DNA of 64,000 bases, taken from assembly GCF_014649735.1 (NCBI RefSeq), contig NZ_BMTP01000012.1:1-64000 (forward strand), in the 5' to 3' direction. The notes under the pieces were generated by a model that was not told where the DNA came from, made no database searches, and saw only the letters and a list, made by a program, of their open reading frames with translations. Position numbers and translations under genes: made by a program. Origin of the DNA: Streptomyces lavendofoliae (GTDB lineage Bacteria; Actinomycetota; Actinomycetes; Streptomycetales; Streptomycetaceae). This document shows positions 16,100 through 24,870 of this stretch, in pieces. How positions within the stretch are numbered: position 1 is the first letter of the stretch; each line of letters starts with the position of its first letter.

Positions 16100-16330
16100 T
16101 CCGGCACGTCCCGGACCGGCGACGGCCCGGGACGGCCTGGCTCCGGCGCGGGCCGGTACTGGTGCGGGTCGGTCCCGAACGGGGGTCGACTTCCGTGCGG
16201 GCCGGCCACCGTTCGGGCCGGCCACCGTTCGGGCCGGTCCCGACACGCGCCCGGCCGGTGCGGGCCGGTTCCGACACGCGCCCGGCCGGTGCGGGCCGGT
16301 CCGGTACCGGTTCGGCGCGGGCCGGTTCCG
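16054..16330. repeat. clustered GC-rich tandem repeats at the 3' end of the SMC gene
   Basis: Three families lie in succession: two copies of a 41-bp unit (16054-16135) beginning CCTGATCCGGCACGTCCCGG; two and a part copies of the 16-bp unit GGGCCGGCCACCGTTC (16199-16240); and two copies of a 31-bp unit beginning CCGACACGCGCCCGGCCGGT (16240-16301). They separate the convergent membrane-protein and SMC genes. No ORF, CRISPR-like spacer structure or mobile-element end is visible. Confidence 0.85.
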
Positions 16331-16337
16331 CTGCGGG

Positions 16338-19300
16338 TCAGTCGCTCATCGCCGGTTCCGGGGCCGGGCCGTGCTTGAACATGCGGGTGGCGGTGATCTC
16401 CCCGTGCACGGCCGTCTCCCCCTCGGCGGCCGGCTGCGGCAGGCCGGGGCGCAGGTGCTCCTCCACGCTGATGTACTTCAGGCCCGCCCGGAGGTCCGCG
16501 TCGTTGCGCAGGCGGATGACCAAGGGGAACTCGGCGAGAGCGGTCGTGTCGAACAGGCCCGTGGTGTAGAGCAGCTGGACGCCGAGCGCGTCGGACACCG
16601 CGCGCTGCAGCTCCAGCAGGTACGTGGCGTTGGCGCGGCCGATCGGGTTGTCGAGGAACAGCGTGCCGGCGTGCCGGTGCTTGTCGCGGCCCCGGTCGTT
16701 GCTCCGCAGGGCGGCCATCGTGCAGTACAGGGCGATGGCGGCGGTGAGCAGCTGGCCGCCGGAGAAGACGTCGCCCATCTGCCCGACCGGAACCCGCTCG
16801 GCCCGCAGCACCGCGTCGGGCTTGAGGATCTCCACCGCCACGCCCTTGGGCTCCAGGGCGGCCTGGACACCGTGCAGCAGCAGGGACATGCCGTCCCGGC
16901 GCATGTCGGAGTTCTTCTTGACGGCCGCCCGGGTGGCCTCGTCGATCACCTCGCCGAGCCGCTCGACCAGCGTCGCCTGGTCGGGCTCCTCGAACCGGAT
17001 CCGGAGGAACTCCTGTCCGGACCACTCGCCGAGGCCCTCGGGGAGCCGGGACAGCCGCTGCGCCGAACGGAGCGTGGCGAGCGCGGACTCCACGAGCCCG
17101 CGCAGCCGGTCGACGATCGAGTCGCGGTTGCGCTCCAGCTGGGCCAGCTCGTCGGTGAGGACCCGCAGGCGGGGCGCGAAGGCATCGGCCCACTTGGCGG
17201 CGTGCTCGGGCAGGGCCGAGGCCGGCAGTTCCCGGATCTGCTGCCGGGCGGGGGTGCGGACCTGTTCGTAGCGGGTGGAGTTGGCGTGCCGGACGAGGAC
17301 GTCGCAGGTCTCGCGCACGGCGGCGTCGGCCGCCGACAGGTCGGCGGCGCAGCCGCGCAGGGAGCGCCGGGCCTCGGCGGCGGACCGGCGTGCCTCCTCC
17401 AGGCCGTCCGGGTACGGCTCGGGGCTCTCCTGGTCCTCGTCGGCCTGCTCCCGGAGCAGGTCGCGCAGCAGGGCGGCCGTCTCGTCGAACCCGCTCGCGG
17501 CGTCCTCGGCGGCCCGGTGGGCCTGGAGGAGCCGGGCGTGGGTGGCGCGGGCGGTCTCCAGCGCGTCGGTGCGGACGGCCAGTTCGGTCGTGGCGGTACG
17601 GAGGAGGGACTGGGCGTGGTCGGCGTCGGTGGGCACCAGGTCCTCGGGCAGCACGGTGTGCGCCTCGCCATCGGCGGGGGCCAGGCGCTCGGCCTCGCCG
17701 CGCAGCCGGCCGAGCTTCTCGCTGGCCTCCGACGCCCGGGTCTCGAGCATCTGGACCAGTGCCTCGGCACGGGCGGCGGCGGCCAGGCGCGACGGGCCGT
17801 CGGCGCCGTCCGGGCTCTCCAGCAGCTGGGCGGCCCGGGTGCGGACCTTGTTGGTGAGGCGGTCCAGCTCGGCGAGGGCGGCGCTCTCGTCGCTCTCGGC
17901 ACGGGCCTGTTCGGCGCGCAGGTCGGCACCGACGCCGACCTTCTCGTACAGCTGGGAGGCCGCGCGGTACGCCTCGCGGAGGGCCGCCAGCGGTACCCGG
18001 GGAGCGTCGGCGTCCTCTTCCGGGAGGTGCTCCGGGGCGCCGGCGATCTCGGCGCGTTCGGCCCGCAGGGCGCGGGCGGTGCGGTGGGCGTCGTCGGCGG
18101 CGCGCTGGGCCGCGCGGCGGTCCTCGTCGGCGGCGCGGGCCCGCTCCAGGCAGGTCTGGGCGCGGGCCTCGTACTCGGCGGCCTCGTCGGCCAGTTCCCG
18201 GAGCCGGGTCTGCCAGCCGGCCCGTTCGCGCAGCCGGTACGCGAGGCCGGCGAGGGCGTCGGCGACCCGGCGGGCCCGCTGCGCGGCCTCCTGCCGCTCG
18301 TCGCGTACGCGGGCGGTGTCGGCGGCGGCCTCGTCGGCCTCCGCCCGCGCGGTGCGGGCCTCGGCGAGTGCCGCCTCGGCGGCTTCGGCGGCCACACGCG
18401 CGGCGCCGGCGGCTTCCGCGAGTTCGGTGAGCATGCCGGGCGGGCAGTCGGCGCGCCACGAGCCGATGCGGGCGGCCAGCGAGCGGTCGCCGGTGAGGCG
18501 CGCGGCGAGGGCGCGGATCTCCTCGTCGCGGGCGGCGGCGCGGGCGCGCAGTGCCTGGCGTTCCTCGTCGGCGGCGTTCTCGTCGTGCATGGCCGGGTTC
18601 GGCGGGACGAGGAAGACGTCGGTGTCCGTGTCCGTGCCGGCCGGAGCCGGTACGGGTGCGAGGAGCGCGGCGGCGGTGCCCACGGCCACGGCCGAGCGGG
18701 GCAGCAGGGCGGCGCCGGCCAGGGCCTCGCGGGCCCGGGCGTACGAGACGGGGTCGGTGATCACTACACCGTCGACCAGCTCCGGCCGGGCGGCCAGCAC
18801 GGCGGCGTGGTCGGCGGGGTCGACCGCCTGCGCGAGATAGCGCCAGCCGGGGAGGGCGGGGATGCCCTGCTCGCCGAGGTACTCGACGGTGGCGAGGACG
18901 TCGGGGCCGGGCGGCAGCAGGCCGCCGTCACCGAGGGCGCCGAGGATGCGGGAGTCGTCGGCCGCGGCGGTGCGCAGCTCGAAGAGTTTGCGCTCGGCGG
19001 AGGCGATGCCCTGGTCGAGGAGGTCGCGCAGGTCGTCGGCGTACCGGTCGAACTCCTCCACCGTGAGGGGGCCGGAGCCGGTACGTGAGGGGGCCGGCGC
19101 GGAGCCGGTGCCGGTGTCGGTGCCCTGGCGGGGCCCGGGAACCACCGGCCCGGCCGCGGCTCCCGGCCCGGTGGCGGAGGGTTCCGCGGTGGAGGGCCCG
19201 TTGGTGGAGGGCAGGCTCAGCAGCTCGGCGAGGCGTTCCTCGGCCGCGATGGACTCGGCGGCGCGGTGCTCGGCCCGGTAGGCGTTCTCCGCGGCCCGGG

Positions 19301-21050
19301 CGGCGTCCGCGGCGCGCGCGGCGGCCAGTTCGGCGCGGGACTCCGAGGCGGCGGCCTCGCGGGCGCGGTCGGCCGCGGCGCGGGCGGCGTCACGGGCCGT
19401 GTCCCAGGCGGCGACGGTGGTCTTCTCGGCGTCGCTGGCGGCGAGCGCGGCGCGGGCGGGGTCGGCGTCCGGGGCGGTGTCGTCGAGCCATCCGGCCCGT
19501 ACGGCTTCGGCGGTCTCCTGCTCCACCTCGGCGAGGCGCTGCCGGAGGTGGCCGGCCTCGCTGCGGGCGCGCTGGGCCTCGGTGGCGGCGGCGGTGGCGT
19601 CGCGGTGGGCGGTCTCGCCCGCTTCCTGGAGGGCGGCCGAACGCTCCTCCTCCTCATTGGCGTGCCGCTCGCCCTTCTCGGCGGCGGCGTGCAGGGCGCG
19701 TACGAGGTCGGCGGCGGCCTTGGCGCGGGCGGCGAGCGCCGGGGCGGCGTCCCGCTCGGCCTCGCGGATGGCGGCGGCCACGCGCGCGGAGCGGTCGGCG
19801 GCGGCGCGGTGCCTCAGGACCGCTTCGGCGGCCTGCCAGGCGGCGTGGAGCGTGCGGGCGTCGGTCAGTTCGCGGCGCTGGGCCGCGGCGCCCTTCTCGG
19901 CGGCGGTGAGGGCCAGGGAGGCGTGGCGGTAGGCCAGTTCGGCGGCGATCAGGGAGGCGCGGGCCCGGGACCGCTCGGCCTCGGTGACCGTGTGGGCGGC
20001 GTCGGTGACCTGCTGGGCGAGTGCGGCGGCGCGGCCCCGTTCCGCACCGGCACGGGCGGAGAGCCGGCCGGCGAGCGTGCGGGTGCGGCGCTCGGCTCCC
20101 GCGTGCACGTCACGGGCACGCGCGCGGGTTTCGGCCGCTTCGACGATGCGGCCGAGGAGGTCGACCGAGCCGGCGGTGAAGTCCCGCTCGGCGGTGAGTT
20201 CGGCGCGGCGGCCGAGCTTGTTGCCGAAGCCGCTGACCAGGTCGGCCAGGCCGTCCGTGTCACGGGTGTCGGTGACCGCGCGCAGCAGCAGGTCGGTGAA
20301 GTCGGAGTCCTTCTTGACCGCGAAGAGGCCGGCCGCCTCCCCCTCGTCGGCGTTCATCTCCCGCTGGTAGCGGAACAGTTCGGGGTCCAGGCCGAGGTCG
20401 CCGAGGTGCTCGTTCCAGCGGTCGTGGATCTCCTCCCAGTACACCTCCAGGTGCGGGTACGCCTTGCCCGCGTCCGTGAGCGCGTCACGGAAGCCCTTCA
20501 TGGTGCGGCGGCGGCCCTGGGCACCGGAGACGCCCTCGGCGGGCGGACGCACCGAGGTGGCCTCGGCGACCGGGAGGGAGTCGAGGCCGAGGCCGGGTCC
20601 GGGGCGGAAGGAGTACCAGGCCTCGGCGAACTTGCGCGGGTCGTTGGAGACCTGCCGGCCGCGCCACTCACTGACCTTGCCGACGACGACCAGTTCGCCG
20701 GTGAGGGTGTGCTGCCACTCCAGGGCCACGTGGCCGCAGTCGTCGGCGAGCAGGAACTTGCGCAGCACGCCGGAGCTCGCGCCGCCGAGGGTGTTGCGGT
20801 GGCCCGGCAGCATCACCGAGAAGATCAGCTTCAGCAGGACGGACTTGCCGCCGCCGTTCTCCAGGAAGAGCACGCCCGCGGGCGCGGGGCGGCGCGGCGG
20901 ACCGACCGGCTCCTCCTGGAAGAACTCCGCCTGCATGGGGGCGGGGTCGGGCACGGGCGCGCCCACTCCGCGCAGGTCCAGCACGGTGTCGGCGTAGCGC
21001 GCACCGGCCGGCCCGATGGAGTAGAGGCGGACCCGGGACAACTCGTACAT
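16338..21050 (-). CDS. SMC-type ATPase, MksB/JetC-like
   Basis: 1570-aa SMC-like protein. Head parts lie at both ends: Walker A LENGGGKSVLLKL at residues 64-76; ABC signature FSGGQLLTAAIAL at 1429; Walker B TLFLDNPIGRANATYLL at about 1464. Between them are Ala/Glu/Arg-rich coiled coils interrupted near residues 640-800 by a globular, hinge-like segment containing GIPALPGWRYLAQAV. The Walker B aspartate (1467) is followed by Asn1468 where SMC proteins normally carry the catalytic Glu. It is the last gene of an operon with kleisin-like and KITE-like genes, so I infer the motor of an Mks/Wadjet-like condensin. It could alternatively be a MukB-like repair ATPase. Confidence 0.85.
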   Translation of the reverse strand: MYELSRVRLYSIGPAGARYADTVLDLRGVGAPVPDPAPMQAEFFQEEPVGPPRRPAPAGVLFLENGGGKSVLLKLIFSVMLPGHRNTLGGASSGVLRKFLLADDCGHVALEWQHTLTGELVVVGKVSEWRGRQVSNDPRKFAEAWYSFRPGPGLGLDSLPVAEATSVRPPAEGVSGAQGRRRTMKGFRDALTDAGKAYPHLEVYWEEIHDRWNEHLGDLGLDPELFRYQREMNADEGEAAGLFAVKKDSDFTDLLLRAVTDTRDTDGLADLVSGFGNKLGRRAELTAERDFTAGSVDLLGRIVEAAETRARARDVHAGAERRTRTLAGRLSARAGAERGRAAALAQQVTDAAHTVTEAERSRARASLIAAELAYRHASLALTAAEKGAAAQRRELTDARTLHAAWQAAEAVLRHRAAADRSARVAAAIREAERDAAPALAARAKAAADLVRALHAAAEKGERHANEEEERSAALQEAGETAHRDATAAATEAQRARSEAGHLRQRLAEVEQETAEAVRAGWLDDTAPDADPARAALAASDAEKTTVAAWDTARDAARAAADRAREAAASESRAELAAARAADAARAAENAYRAEHRAAESIAAEERLAELLSLPSTNGPSTAEPSATGPGAAAGPVVPGPRQGTDTGTGSAPAPSRTGSGPLTVEEFDRYADDLRDLLDQGIASAERKLFELRTAAADDSRILGALGDGGLLPPGPDVLATVEYLGEQGIPALPGWRYLAQAVDPADHAAVLAARPELVDGVVITDPVSYARAREALAGAALLPRSAVAVGTAAALLAPVPAPAGTDTDTDVFLVPPNPAMHDENAADEERQALRARAAARDEEIRALAARLTGDRSLAARIGSWRADCPPGMLTELAEAAGAARVAAEAAEAALAEARTARAEADEAAADTARVRDERQEAAQRARRVADALAGLAYRLRERAGWQTRLRELADEAAEYEARAQTCLERARAADEDRRAAQRAADDAHRTARALRAERAEIAGAPEHLPEEDADAPRVPLAALREAYRAASQLYEKVGVGADLRAEQARAESDESAALAELDRLTNKVRTRAAQLLESPDGADGPSRLAAAARAEALVQMLETRASEASEKLGRLRGEAERLAPADGEAHTVLPEDLVPTDADHAQSLLRTATTELAVRTDALETARATHARLLQAHRAAEDAASGFDETAALLRDLLREQADEDQESPEPYPDGLEEARRSAAEARRSLRGCAADLSAADAAVRETCDVLVRHANSTRYEQVRTPARQQIRELPASALPEHAAKWADAFAPRLRVLTDELAQLERNRDSIVDRLRGLVESALATLRSAQRLSRLPEGLGEWSGQEFLRIRFEEPDQATLVERLGEVIDEATRAAVKKNSDMRRDGMSLLLHGVQAALEPKGVAVEILKPDAVLRAERVPVGQMGDVFSGGQLLTAAIALYCTMAALRSNDRGRDKHRHAGTLFLDNPIGRANATYLLELQRAVSDALGVQLLYTTGLFDTTALAEFPLVIRLRNDADLRAGLKYISVEEHLRPGLPQPAAEGETAVHGEITATRMFKHGPAPEPAMSD

Positions 21051-21130
21051 GTCGGCGGACTCTCAGTCGTGTGCTGTCGTGTTGCGCGTGCGAGGCGTGG
21101 CGTGGCGGGCGGTTCGGCGTGGCGGGCGTG

Positions 21131-22057
21131 TCAGGCGTGGAAGGGCAGGCCGGCGTCGGCGGCCAGCTCGAGGTCGTCGCCCTCGGGCGGCGGCAGGAGG
21201 GTCGCCGAGCCGTCGCTGACCGGGACGACGCCGAGCTCCAGGAGTTCGGACAGGGCGGCGCTGCCCGCCATGTCGCGGACCTGGAGCTGGTAGCGGGCGG
21301 TGGTGCGGTAGGAGCCGCCGCCCTCGTCGCCGGTGCGCTGGAGGAACCCGGATTCGGTGAGGAAGGCGACGGCCTTGCCGATGATGCCGGTGGTGGAACC
21401 GGCGAGCCTGCGGGCGTCCTTGGTGGCGCCGGTTGCACTGCGCCGCGCGTAGACGCGCCAGGCGGCCTCCAGACCGGGGGCGTCGGTGGCGGGGTCGGTG
21501 TTCTCGCCCTGCTCCTCGGCGCGCTCCTCCAGCCGGCGGCACGCCTGGCGGACGAAGGCGTCGACGCCGTTGACGGTGATGCGGCCGATGTACCCGTCGT
21601 CGGCGAGGTCCTCGGGGCGCGGGAACGCCATGGCGGCGACGGCGAGGTGGGCCAGCCCGTGCAGGAAGCGGTCGCCGGAGTCGGTGGAGGCGCGGCGGGC
21701 GTAGTCGCCCATGCGGACGGCGAAGACGGAGTCCTCGGCGGCGGTGACGGCCATCCCGGCGCGCGGGGACACCTCCAGGACGATGAGGCCCAGGCCGGTG
21801 GCGACGGCGTCGGCGAGCCGCGCGAAGGCGGACTCCTCGCGATAGCGGCGGAGCAGGTCGGCGTACTCGGCGTCGCGGGCGGGGAGCAGCTTGGGCTGGA
21901 GCCCGAAGGAGACCAGGCGGGCGGCGTCGGCCGCGTCGGCGGGCGTGACGGCGCTGCCGCCGGCGGGCGTGGCGGTGCCGGACGCGGTGGCGTGGGCCGG
22001 CTGGGGGGCGTCCGGCTCGCTCCACGCGTCGGCGTGCTCGGCGTGGTGGTCGCTCAC
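21131..22057 (-). CDS. KITE-like SMC accessory subunit (MksE/JetB-like)
   Basis: 308 aa, GTG start at 22057 overlapping the stop of the upstream repeat ORF (GTGA). The body looks like paired winged-helix folds: SFGLQPKLLPARDAEYADLL, RYREESAFARLADAVATGLG followed by LIVLEVSPRAGMAVTAAEDS, then KAVAFLTESGFLQRTGDEGG. This pattern and its place between kleisin and SMC genes suggest the MksE/MukE/JetB role: binding the kleisin and modulating the ATPase. Assignment rests on context and fold impression, not on a recognised signature. The SMC gene follows after 80 bp. Confidence 0.75.
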   Translation of the reverse strand: MSDHHAEHADAWSEPDAPQPAHATASGTATPAGGSAVTPADAADAARLVSFGLQPKLLPARDAEYADLLRRYREESAFARLADAVATGLGLIVLEVSPRAGMAVTAAEDSVFAVRMGDYARRASTDSGDRFLHGLAHLAVAAMAFPRPEDLADDGYIGRITVNGVDAFVRQACRRLEERAEEQGENTDPATDAPGLEAAWRVYARRSATGATKDARRLAGSTTGIIGKAVAFLTESGFLQRTGDEGGGSYRTTARYQLQVRDMAGSAALSELLELGVVPVSDGSATLLPPPEGDDLELAADAGLPFHA

Positions 22058-22368
22058 GGCTGGGGCTCCTCGGTACGGGTGGATCGGGTGGGGACGGGCG
22101 GGGCCGGGACGGATCGCGTGCGGACCTGCCGGATCGGGACGGAACGTGTGCGGAGAGGCCGGGCCGGGACGGACCAGGTGGAGACGGGCCGGATCGGAAA
22201 GGCTCGGGCCTGGGCGGGCCGGGCCGGAACGGAACCGGTGGGGGCCGGTCCGGTCGGCACCGGCCGGACCGAACGGCGCCCGGGAGCGGTGTCGCGCACG
22301 GCGCGCGCACTGCGGCCGGACGGGGCGGGGCGGGCCGCGCGGACGCCGGCGGCGGCGATGGCGGTCAT
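22054..22368 (-). CDS. Pro/Arg-rich decapeptide-repeat protein inside the SMC operon
   Basis: A 104-aa frame linked at both ends by 4-base overlaps: its ATG overlaps the kleisin-gene TGA (22365-22368) and its TGA overlaps the GTG of the KITE-like gene (22054-22057). The middle consists of about six 10-residue repeats close to VPxRPxxTRS (VPARPAQARA, FPIRPVSTWS, VPARPLRTRS, VPIRQVRTRS, VPAPPVPTRS), encoded by imperfect 30-bp tandem repeats at 22081-22260. It lacks lysine and hydrophobic core and is predicted disordered. It may be a genuine basic linker subunit, or an expanded spacer that happens to keep frame. Confidence 0.5.
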   Translation of the reverse strand: MTAIAAAGVRAARPAPSGRSARAVRDTAPGRRSVRPVPTGPAPTGSVPARPAQARAFPIRPVSTWSVPARPLRTRSVPIRQVRTRSVPAPPVPTRSTRTEEPQP

Positions 22369-23891
22369 GTCGCGTCCGAGCGCCCGGCGGCCATGCCCGC
22401 CGTGTCCAGCAGGGCGGTGCCGACGATCAGGTCGGCCCCGCCGAACTCGGGGTCGTCCAGCTCCGCCCCGTCGTCCACGGCGAACAGCAGCCGCTGCTCG
22501 CCCTGCCGGTAGGCCGTGCCGACCGGGGGGCTCGCCGCGTGGATGGCCAGCAGCGCCACCAGGTAGGGCAGTTCGGGGTCGCGTCGGCGGGCCTCGGCGA
22601 GCAGCCCGGACAGGCGGCGCGGCGCGTCGTGCTCGAGGTCGAGCAGCTCCATGGCCGCCGCCAGCTGCGCCTCGCTGAACCGGCTGTCGTCGGGTGTGGC
22701 GATCAGGTCCGGTTCCGGCATCTCGGCGCCCAGGTGTTCCCGCTCCACCGGTGGGGTCAGCAGCAGCTCGACCAGGTCCCCCATCCGGACCGAGCCGGGG
22801 GCGCGCAGACCCGTGCCGTGGGTGAAGTACGCGTCGGTGACCTTGAGCGCCCGCTCGACCGGCATCGGCAGGACGGGGGCGACCAGCTGGCCGTACAGGT
22901 CGAGGCCGGTACGGGCGGCGGGCCGGCCGAAGGCCTGCCGGTCCTGTTCCGCCCGGAACAGCGGCCCGGCCTCCAGGAGCCGGGACTGCAGCTGGGTGTG
23001 GCGGCGGATGCAGTCCTTGACGATGTCGACGAGTTCGGCGGCGCGGCGCTTGTGCTCCTGGTCCTCGGCCTCGTCCCGCGCCTTGCGGATGTTGGTGAGG
23101 ATGGCGTTCTCGTGGCGGTACCGGTCGGCGACGTGGTCGAGTGCCTCGTCGATCATGTCGGGTACGGCGCTGAGCCAGTCGACGGCCCGGACGTTGCGCC
23201 GGGTGGCCTCCAGGGTCTTGCGGAGTGTCTCCGCGTACTGCACGGTGCGGTACCGCGCCTGCTCGGCGGCGAGCTGGGCGTCGGCGAGCCGGCCGCGGCT
23301 GATCAGCACCTCGAGCTTCACCTCGGCCGCGATCTGCGCGCTGGTGACATCGGTGTCGAGGGCGCCGACGAGGACGTTGACCGCTTCGTCGGTCGTACGG
23401 AGGTAGACGGCGCCGCCGTAGCCGGGGACTTCCTCGATGAGCTTGAAGTCGTAGTCACGGCGGACGTAGACGCCGTCGGTGCCGAACGTGCCGTAGACGG
23501 CGCGGAAGCCGCGGTCGACACTGCCGACGTTGATCAGGTTCTCCAGGACCCAGCGGGCCACGCGCTCGTGTTCCGCGGCGGGCCGCCGCGGGGCCTGGGC
23601 CGCGACGCGGGGCAGCAGGCGGGCGACGATCTGCTCGTGGTCGGCGCCGGTGTCGAAGTCCATGTTGAGCGTGACGAGGTCGATCGCGGCGAGGGCGATC
23701 TCCGCCATGGCGTACGTCGAGTACTCCCCCGCCAGGTTCGCCTTGCGCGCGTCCAGGTCGTGCAGGGGCGCGGTGCACGCGAGCGCGCGCAGCCGCCGCG
23801 CGAGCCCTTCGTCGGCGGCCGGGCCCTGTGCGGGCCGCGGCCCCGCGCTGAGCTGGGGCGGAACGAGTTCCGTCGAGGCAGGCGAAGTCAC
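22365..23891 (-). CDS. kleisin-like SMC partner (MksF/JetA-like)
   Basis: 508 aa from GTG 23891. Helix-rich N-terminus (ALACTAPLHDLDARKANLAG), a winged-helix-like block with RVARWVLENLINVGSVDRGF, and a long helical middle (AELVDIVKDCIRRHTQLQSR) match the plan of MksF/MukF/JetA kleisins, as does its position first in the operon. I recognise no catalytic motif. The start is chosen because TAATCT, a good -10 element, lies 7 bases before the GTG, suggesting a leaderless transcript; an in-frame TTG at 23921 is the alternative. The 104-aa repeat ORF is coupled downstream. Confidence 0.75.
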   Translation of the reverse strand: MTSPASTELVPPQLSAGPRPAQGPAADEGLARRLRALACTAPLHDLDARKANLAGEYSTYAMAEIALAAIDLVTLNMDFDTGADHEQIVARLLPRVAAQAPRRPAAEHERVARWVLENLINVGSVDRGFRAVYGTFGTDGVYVRRDYDFKLIEEVPGYGGAVYLRTTDEAVNVLVGALDTDVTSAQIAAEVKLEVLISRGRLADAQLAAEQARYRTVQYAETLRKTLEATRRNVRAVDWLSAVPDMIDEALDHVADRYRHENAILTNIRKARDEAEDQEHKRRAAELVDIVKDCIRRHTQLQSRLLEAGPLFRAEQDRQAFGRPAARTGLDLYGQLVAPVLPMPVERALKVTDAYFTHGTGLRAPGSVRMGDLVELLLTPPVEREHLGAEMPEPDLIATPDDSRFSEAQLAAAMELLDLEHDAPRRLSGLLAEARRRDPELPYLVALLAIHAASPPVGTAYRQGEQRLLFAVDDGAELDDPEFGGADLIVGTALLDTAGMAAGRSDAT

Positions 23892-23996
23892 GCTGCACAG
23901 ATTAGGTCCTCGCACTGACAACGGTCGAAACGGCGCAGATGGCCCCCCGCCCGCTCCCGCCCTCCGGCCGGTGCGCGGCGGTGGGTGGCGGTGCGG

Positions 23997-24806
23997 TCAG
24001 CCGGCGGCCGTCACCGGGTCGTTCCCCGACGAACCGGTGTAAACACGGATCAACTGATCGCGGGAGTCGTCCAGGTACTCCACGAGCAGCCGCTCGGCCT
24101 CGGCCCGCTCCCCCGCGCGCAACGCGTCCAGAATCTCCCGGTTCCGGATGAGATACGGCTCGTGCAGCGCGCGCGGGTCGTCCACCAGGTGGAAGACGAG
24201 CCGGAGTTCGGCGAGGACACCGCGCATCAGTTCGTCCATGCGGTCGCTGCCCGCGAGGGCGACCAGTTCCCGGTGGAAGTGGATGTTGGCGGTGGAGACG
24301 CCCCTCCAGTCGCCCTCGCGCGCGTCGCGCTCGCCCTGGGCGACGGCCCGGACCAGGCCGTCGAGACGGAAGGGCGGCTTTCCCAGGTCGTGCACGACGG
24401 CGCGCTCGACGAGCCGACGCGTGCGGTAGATGTCGATGACGTCCCCGACGGCGAGGACGCGCACGAACACCCCCCGGTTGAGTACGTGGACCAGCAGCCG
24501 TTCGTGGGTGAGCAGCCGGAACGCCTCGCGCAGGGTGTTGCGGGAGACCCCCAGCGCGCTGCCGATGCTGTCCTCCGACAGGCGCGTCCCGGGCGGGAAG
24601 AACCCCTCGGCGATCCGGGTGCGCAGGATGTCCGCGACCCGCTCGGCGGTGCTCGTGCGCCCGAGCAGCGCCCGGTCGTCCGCCAGCCCGCCGCTTCCGG
24701 AGCCCGTCTTCCCCACTGCGCCCTCGTCTCGTCCGTGCCGCGCCCGTTCCGGGCCCGTGTCGCACCCGTCCCGGGTCCGTCCGCGGCTTCCGCCGCGCTC
24801 GCTCAT
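23997..24806 (-). CDS. GntR-family (FadR/FCD) transcriptional regulator
   Basis: 269 aa. Low-complexity N-terminus, then the GntR winged helix (ADILRTRIAEGFFPPGTRLS and IGSALGVSRNTLREAFRLLT, about residues 58-100), then an all-helical FCD ligand domain with the metal-site histidines expected in ...NIHFHRELVALAGSDRMDEL. It is divergent from the MFS/pxpABC operon, so it probably represses it and senses oxoproline or a related acid. A strong palindrome lies in the shared promoter. The start is uncertain because no ribosome site precedes ATG 24806 and the first ~40 residues are poorly conserved-looking. Confidence 0.9.
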   Translation of the reverse strand: MSERGGSRGRTRDGCDTGPERARHGRDEGAVGKTGSGSGGLADDRALLGRTSTAERVADILRTRIAEGFFPPGTRLSEDSIGSALGVSRNTLREAFRLLTHERLLVHVLNRGVFVRVLAVGDVIDIYRTRRLVERAVVHDLGKPPFRLDGLVRAVAQGERDAREGDWRGVSTANIHFHRELVALAGSDRMDELMRGVLAELRLVFHLVDDPRALHEPYLIRNREILDALRAGERAEAERLLVEYLDDSRDQLIRVYTGSSGNDPVTAAG

Positions 24807-24853
24807 CGTAGAAGGAACGAGGAAGCCGGGAACGAGAGGACGAACCTCTTGTC

Positions 24854-24870
24854 GGATCGTTCAACAATCC
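24854..24870. promoter_or_regulatory. palindromic operator for the FadR-type regulator
   Basis: GGATCGTTCAACAATCC is a 17-bp inverted repeat with one mismatch (arms GGATCGTT and AACAATCC) centred between the two divergent genes. TTGTTGAAC cores of this kind are typical of FadR/GntR operators. Probably bound by the adjacent regulator. Confidence 0.6.

Noticed and set aside
16199..16301. Repeat cluster considered as a CRISPR array
   Set aside because: Units are directly adjacent, with no unique spacers and no cas genes.
15277..18459. 1060-codon minus-strand frame across the repeats and SMC gene
   Set aside because: Arg/Pro/Gly shadow frame overlapping the SMC frame, with no family motif and no start.
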